DNA of 37,560 bases. Origin: Candidatus Caenarcanales bacterium (GTDB lineage: Bacteria; Cyanobacteriota; Vampirovibrionia; Caenarcaniphilales; Caenarcanaceae). Shown here piece by piece: positions 33,410-37,560 of this stretch (within the stretch, counting starts at the first letter, position 1; every line of letters starts with the position of its first letter). Position numbers and translations under genes: made by a program. The notes under the pieces were generated by a model. The model ran no database searches and was not told the DNA's origin. It saw only the letters and a list, made by a program, of their open reading frames with translations. The stretch lies in contig JASJDU010000006.1 in assembly GCA_030065015.1 (NCBI GenBank), positions 1 through 37,560 of the forward strand, read 5' to 3'.

Positions 33410-33937
33410 TCACTCAATGGAAAGATGGTTTCTTAAATTATTAATTGAAGAAACAATACTTTTTGCTGGAAGCAACAAATAATCACAACTTCCAAGGCCG
33501 CCAAGAAATGGTATTTCATCAGCTTGTGCAATAATCCAGGCTAGAACTTTTTTACGAACTTGTGCAGGAGCTTCGTTCTTGGAATATGTAATTTTTATAG
33601 CTCTCATTAGTTGGCTAACATTCAAGTCAATTAAACTATCTCCTTCTATATCATCTTCTGGTAATCCAAAGGAATCAGCTTCAACTTGTTCCTGCCATTC
33701 GGATTCTAAAACTATTGATACCACTTCTTTGTCTGTCTGGAAATGAAGGTTAAACTCGGTAAAGTATTCATTCAGCACCACTTCAATCCCAGAATCCAAC
33801 TTATCTCGAATTTGTGTAATTTCTTCTTCCAAAAGATTTTCAATCTGTTTGAGAGTATCTTTGCCGGAAGGAGCAACTTGAGTTGGGGGAACAGACCTCA
33901 CTATTAAAATCGGTTGGTCCATAAGCTCTATTTTCAT
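33410..33937 (-). CDS. Unknown 175-aa protein
   Basis: No family is recognised. It is soluble, acidic, without signal peptide or membrane segment. The N-terminal 'QPILIVRSVPPTQVAPS' is followed by a helix-rich region ('KQIENLLEEEITQIRDKLDSG') and a mixed region. AGGGG lies 9 bases ahead of the ATG. It follows pstA on the - strand after 113 bases and precedes rpsA by 116 bases, so it could be last in the pst transcript or have its own promoter. pstB or phoU would be the expected neighbour here, but neither is matched. Confidence 0.6.
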   Translation of the reverse strand: MKIELMDQPILIVRSVPPTQVAPSGKDTLKQIENLLEEEITQIRDKLDSGIEVVLNEYFTEFNLHFQTDKEVVSIVLESEWQEQVEADSFGLPEDDIEGDSLIDLNVSQLMRAIKITYSKNEAPAQVRKKVLAWIIAQADEIPFLGGLGSCDYLLLPAKSIVSSINNLRNHLSIE

Positions 33938-34050
33938 TAATTTAAACCCCTGTCAAGCCCCAATGTTGATCCAGATCAATTCTGAATATATTACAACCAT
34001 CCATAAAAAATTTCCGATCATATATTCAGCAGTTGCTTTCAATACTCAAG

Positions 34051-35010
34051 CTACTTTTGTTTTTTTGTTAAATTTAATCCTAATAAAGCCAAAAGATTAA
34101 AAGTCAAAACTAGAACTATCAAAACAACTGCAGTAGCAAAAACTTTGTCTGGGTTATCATAACTTGTTGCTTGATAGTAAAGGTGAACCGCTAATGTTCT
34201 TCCAGAATCGGGCAGAAAAAAAGGATACTCCATACTAAACATTCGAGGGAAAGCCGTTATACTTCCTCCTGCTGCCAATATCAAAACAGCAGATTCTGCG
34301 ATAGCCCTTCCTACACTCAGCATGACACCAGTGAAAATACCTGGAACTGCATTGGGTAAAACAACTTGAAAAATAGTTTGTGCCTTGTTAGCTCCAAGAG
34401 CAAAGCTGGCATCGCGATAGGATTGAGGTATTGAATTAATAGCCTCTTCAGAAGTCCTGATTATTACAGGTAATATCATAATAGCAACACTCAGAGAGCC
34501 AGCCAGCATCGAATGCTTAAAGCCCATGAAACTCACAAAAAAAGCTAATCCAAATAATCCATAAATTACTGATGGAATACCGGCCAAGCTATCAATTGCA
34601 AATCTAGAACATTTAGTGAGTAGAGACTTTGGATTTGCATATTCTCTCAGATAAATTGCCCCAAAAATCCCAATTGGAGAGGCTACAACTAGAGATCCAA
34701 CGATTAGATATATTGTTCCTATTAAAGGATATAATACGCCACCTTGATCGTTTCTTCCTCCTTCTGGTGGGGTGAAAAGATAATTCCAAGAGAATGCCTC
34801 GGCACTGCCTTTAGTGAAAATATAAGCAAGCGTAACAGCTAAAATAAGAAATACAAGTGCAGAGCTAAGCCACAATAAGAAGAAACCAATTTTTTCTTTT
34901 ATCCTGTTTTTCCCTGTTCTAACACCATCACTCGAGTGAATGAAAATGTTTTCGTTATCTTGTCTTCTAGCGAAATGCTTGCTTGAGTCCACATTCGTAT
35001 CTTGGTTCAT
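34051..35010 (-). CDS. pstA: Phosphate ABC transporter permease PstA
   Basis: PstA and PstC form the inner-membrane channel of the high-affinity phosphate importer. Six TM segments are predictable after an unusual charged N-terminal stretch of ~38 residues. Family sequences include 'YPLIGTIYLIVGSLVVASP', 'IDSLAGIPSVIYGLFGLAFF' and the EAA loop 'YRDASFALGANKAQTIFQVV' ending 'LPNAVPGIFTGVML', which contacts PstB. Its ATGA start overlaps the pstC stop by 4 bases. pstB and pstS are not in the window. Confidence 0.93.
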   Translation of the reverse strand: MNQDTNVDSSKHFARRQDNENIFIHSSDGVRTGKNRIKEKIGFFLLWLSSALVFLILAVTLAYIFTKGSAEAFSWNYLFTPPEGGRNDQGGVLYPLIGTIYLIVGSLVVASPIGIFGAIYLREYANPKSLLTKCSRFAIDSLAGIPSVIYGLFGLAFFVSFMGFKHSMLAGSLSVAIMILPVIIRTSEEAINSIPQSYRDASFALGANKAQTIFQVVLPNAVPGIFTGVMLSVGRAIAESAVLILAAGGSITAFPRMFSMEYPFFLPDSGRTLAVHLYYQATSYDNPDKVFATAVVLIVLVLTFNLLALLGLNLTKKQK

Positions 35011-35951
35011 GCTTTTACCCCCACCGAGAACTTTTTAAAGAGATAAGCAATATAGTTAACTAGCATTATCACAATAAAGAGAACTGCACCAGTTGCAAAT
35101 AGTGCCTGAAGATGCGAACCCTCACGAGCATACTCAATATCACCAATAATATTGGTAGTTAAAGTTCTAGCGGGGCTTAGGAGACCAAACCAATATTCTG
35201 AGCTGAAGTTTGGCATGGTTTGAATGTTTCCAATTACCATCTTTACAGCCATTGCTTCTCCAAAAGCTCTGCTGAGAGCCAAGACAATAGCCGTTGTTAT
35301 TCCTGGTCTTGCAATTGGCACAATCACTTTCATAATGGTTTGGAAATGTGTGGCGCCCAGTGACAAACTTGCTTCCTTCATTTCTTTAGGAACACTTTGA
35401 ATAACGTCCTGGGAAATACTCACAATTGTGGGCAAAATCATTATCGAAAGAATTATCACGGCTGCCAGTATTGATAATCCCGGTACTTGAGCTAACCCTT
35501 GAACCCAAGGGGCAATAACAGCTAAGCCGATTAAACCGAAAACAACTGACGGGGTTCCAGCTAATATTTGAACTGCTGCTTGAACCGAGATTTTATAAGT
35601 TCCAGAGGCGAGCTCAGCCGCGTATACAGCACATGCAATTCCAATCGGGGCACTAACCAACAATGAAGCAATTGTTATATAAAAAGAAGTAATGATCATC
35701 GGTAAAATACCGAATTGTTTTTGAGAAACCGGTTCCCAATTGAGACCCAGAAAGAAATTAGAAAAACTGACTGATCCAAAAAGCTTGAAGCCGCTGAAAA
35801 GAATATATAGAACAATCAAACCGAGAGATGTAATTGTTGTAATTAGACTGATTCTAAAAATTATTTCAAAAATTCTGCCAAAAGCTTTCCCTTGCCCTTT
35901 GTTTTTTGTGTTAATTGTTGCTTTTGAAAGCTTGTCTAAGATTGCCTGCAT
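35007..35951 (-). CDS. pstC: Phosphate ABC transporter permease PstC
   Basis: The partner of PstA, with about six TM segments. Conserved stretches include 'WEPVSQKQFGILPMIITSFY', 'SAPIGIACAVYAAELA', 'LAGTPSVVFGLIGLAVIAPW', and the EAA loop 'MKEASLSLGATHFQTIMKVI' followed by 'VPIARPGITTAIVLALSRAFGEAM', compressed here. The order pstC-pstA with a 4-base overlap is the usual arrangement. Normally pstS precedes it; here the gene upstream is an unrelated FHA-like protein. A Pho box was looked for in the 143 bases upstream and none was recognised. Confidence 0.93.
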   Translation of the reverse strand: MQAILDKLSKATINTKNKGQGKAFGRIFEIIFRISLITTITSLGLIVLYILFSGFKLFGSVSFSNFFLGLNWEPVSQKQFGILPMIITSFYITIASLLVSAPIGIACAVYAAELASGTYKISVQAAVQILAGTPSVVFGLIGLAVIAPWVQGLAQVPGLSILAAVIILSIMILPTIVSISQDVIQSVPKEMKEASLSLGATHFQTIMKVIVPIARPGITTAIVLALSRAFGEAMAVKMVIGNIQTMPNFSSEYWFGLLSPARTLTTNIIGDIEYAREGSHLQALFATGAVLFIVIMLVNYIAYLFKKFSVGVKA

Positions 35952-36094
35952 TTGGCTTGCTATTAATTAATAGTCTTCAAAGAAATTAATACATTTATAA
36001 CAAGTTTGCAATTATTATGAAAATTATTTCCTATTAATTCTATATAGCAAAAAAGTAATCTTCTTATTCATCCAACAATTAAGTAAGATAATCA

Positions 36095-36910
36095 TCAATT
36101 GAAATTGAATGTGAGATTTTGTATTTTTAAAGGGCTCAAGGTCCTATTATTGTATTTATTAGGATAAAAAAATATAATAGCTTCTTCGTTTGGATCTTGA
36201 GGTTCAGCAAAATAGATTCGATCTCCATTTTTTAGTATAAATCGTGATTTATTTGAATAGTTTGGGATAGTTTTGAGGGGAATACCACCAATGCAAAAAA
36301 TTGTGCCTGCTCTTGCAATATAAATATTGGCCGGATTGTTTTTATCAACTTCATACTCATTTTTATTTGGATTATAGTTCCAAATCACATATTCATTATT
36401 TCCATTTCTTTCAAAAATTATATTGAGCTTTTTTCTGACTATTGCACCAAATTGTGTCTTCTCATATTCATTTTGTTCATCCTTGAAAATCGTTCTAACA
36501 TTATCTTCGTTCAATTCAAAACGATTTTCTTCAGATAGCTTTTCATGCAACTTTCTGGAAGCTGCATGATTTTGAAAATTTTCTTTCAACCAATTTAATC
36601 TATTATCTTTCAGCTCAATAAGATAGTAAAAAAATCCTCCGAAGGCGGGTAAAAAATGGAAAGTAGTAAGAAGCGGATTCAAAGATGATATTTTATTTAA
36701 GTGGGCTAAATTATTACCTAAAATACCTAAAGAGCAAACCAAGACCGCTTTGCTGAAATTTACATTTCCGTCAAAAGAGAAGCATGGTGGATAATTATTT
36801 CCTGTAACTTTTCTAATTGATTTCCTCTTATGAGTTGAAGAATTAAGCGGTTTACTTATCCTGCATTTCAAATAATTGTTCTGAAGATTTATTGTTGTAC
36901 CTATACTCAT
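36095..36910 (-). CDS. FHA-like membrane-associated protein, full-length paralogue
   Basis: TTG 36946 is a possible start, but ATG 36910 is preferred. A basic N-terminus ('STHKRKSIRKVTGNN') precedes two hydrophobic stretches ('FSKAVLVCSLGILGNNLAHL' and 'FHFLPAFGGFFYYLIEL', between about 50 and 105). The C-terminal ~120 residues look like a beta-sandwich: 'AIVRKKLNIIFERNGNNEYV', 'IFCIGGIPLKTIPN', 'LKNGDRIYFAEP' and 'EEAIIFFYP'. The 'IGG..l...........L..GDrI.f' order resembles the second half of an FHA domain, but the SxxH phosphothreonine signature is missing, so FHA is only suggested. A shorter paralogue follows at 37048-37464. Confidence 0.55.
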   Translation of the reverse strand: MSIGTTINLQNNYLKCRISKPLNSSTHKRKSIRKVTGNNYPPCFSFDGNVNFSKAVLVCSLGILGNNLAHLNKISSLNPLLTTFHFLPAFGGFFYYLIELKDNRLNWLKENFQNHAASRKLHEKLSEENRFELNEDNVRTIFKDEQNEYEKTQFGAIVRKKLNIIFERNGNNEYVIWNYNPNKNEYEVDKNNPANIYIARAGTIFCIGGIPLKTIPNYSNKSRFILKNGDRIYFAEPQDPNEEAIIFFYPNKYNNRTLSPLKIQNLTFNFN

Positions 36911-37047
36911 TGTCTTTTGAGCAAAAATAATTAAATTTATATTCAAGCTATTAGAATGCTACAGATCAATTGAGCTATACATACCCTCCTATAGTTGAAA
37001 AAAAGTTAATTAAGTTTTCAAAAAAAGAAAATGGGTGGGTTTGAATT

Positions 37048-37464
37048 TTAATTAATTACAAAAGAAGTCTGAGGAGCTTGTTCTCGTCTATAAATTAAGT
37101 TGGTTAATTTTTCCAACCACCAAAAAACGTTTTCTATTCGAAGAGCAAAATTATTATTGTCTTCAGGAGGGTGAAAGAATAAAATACTTTCTGGATCATT
37201 GTGATCTAGTGGGTAAGAAAAAAATATCCTAGCTGCTTCACCCAATTCTAATGTTTCCCCGGAAGTAATTTCTCTAATTCGCATTCCTCCAATTGGCAAA
37301 ACAGTGTTTTGATTTTCTTGTGCAATGTATATTGATCCTATCTCTTTATTTGATGATTGATTCCAAATTTCATAGCTACCTGATTCAAGTCTTCTAATTA
37401 GTATATTTAGATCATTGTTTAATACAAAATCTATCTGGTTCTGAAAATTTTCATAATTTGCGAC
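37048..37464 (-). pseudogene. 5'-truncated paralogue of the FHA-like protein
   Basis: The open frame (138 codons) matches the C-terminal domain of the 36095-36910 protein: 'LNILIRRLESGSYEIWN', 'SIYIAQENQNTVLPIGGMRI', 'LELGEAARIFFSYP', 'HNDPESILFFHP' against its 'LNIIFERNGNNEYVIWN', 'NIYIARAG.IFCIGGIPL', 'LKNGDRIYFAEP' and 'NEEAIIFFYP'. Similarity begins well before TTG 37299, the only plausible in-frame start, and an in-frame TAG sits at 37465-37467. No ATG, GTG or TTG lies in between, and stops occur in the frames above. The N-terminal and hydrophobic parts of the full-length paralogue are missing. Confidence 0.6.
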
Positions 37465-37503
37465 CTAAAGGAAAAAAAGAGACCTAGATTATGAAGCTAA
37501 AAC

Positions 37504-37560
37504 ATGATTAATCATCTGAATCTTTCTCTGGAAGGTGATTCCCTGGTGAACCCTGACAAG
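37504..37560 (+). CDS. Possible start of a gene running off the right edge
   Basis: ATG 37504 opens a frame of 19 codons to the window end (MINHLNLSLEGDSLVNPDK). The base composition here is somewhat higher in GC than the surroundings. A weak AAGGA (37468-37472) is too far upstream to be convincing. No family can be named from 19 residues. Confidence 0.3.
   Translation, partial: MINHLNLSLEGDSLVNPDK

Overview
The window is about 37.6 kb of AT-rich, gene-dense bacterial DNA, mostly + strand from 3.4 to 29.3 kb and mostly - strand from 29.4 kb to the end. Several traits point to the cyanobacterial side of the bacterial tree: a short 2x[4Fe-4S] ferredoxin of the type annotated in cyanobacteria (3087-3317), an OmpR-type regulator in an operon with rpmG and hisA, a four-domain ribosomal S1, and a C-terminal domain resembling the ARC6/Ftn2 IMS domain. 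No photosynthesis gene is present. With the low GC and the many secreted proteins, a non-photosynthetic relative of Cyanobacteria (Melainabacteria/Vampirovibrionia or similar) is my best guess. This is inference from family resemblance; no search was run.

Layout. 1-1.1 kb: an Rrp8-like methyltransferase, possibly cut by the window edge. 1.1-2.8 kb (-): rpmG, response regulator, hisA. 3.1-4.6 kb: ferredoxin (-) and a degenerate SpoIID-like secreted protein (+), divergent around a perfect Fur-type palindrome. 4.7-11 kb (+): J-domain chaperone, NDUFA9/Ycf39-like SDR, a secreted DxNxDxxxEL-motif protein, rdgB-rsgA (1 bp overlap) and guaA. 11-18 kb (+): four large proteins of no recognised family, one carrying the IMS-like domain; a 46-bp repeat ending in a terminator hairpin follows the first and third, so a two-gene unit lies between direct repeats. 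18-20.3 kb (+): a three-TM TonB-like protein and rsmI. 20.3-27.6 kb: TPR-like protein (-), tyrS, a VWC-like cysteine-rich secreted protein (-), accA, an atypical prepilin peptidase, small membrane proteins and a secreted TPR protein. 28-29.3 kb: a secreted neprosin-like glutamic peptidase. 29.4-37.5 kb (-): secreted Pro-rich protein, acyltransferase-3, tusA, rpsA, an unknown protein, pstC-pstA without pstS or pstB, and two paralogous FHA-like proteins, one a 5'-truncated remnant. A possible + strand gene starts at the right edge.

How the genes fit together. Housekeeping genes (translation: rpmG, rpsA, tyrS, rsmI, rsgA; nucleotide metabolism: guaA, rdgB; histidine: hisA; lipid: accA; phosphate: pstCA) are interleaved with an envelope and secretome set (TonB-like protein, prepilin peptidase, SpoIID-like protein, secreted TPR, VWC-like, neprosin and acyltransferase). 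The strongest candidates for something undescribed are the 11.4-18 kb cluster and the bacterial neprosin-like peptidase. No CRISPR array, complete tRNA, rRNA or recognisable transposase was seen.
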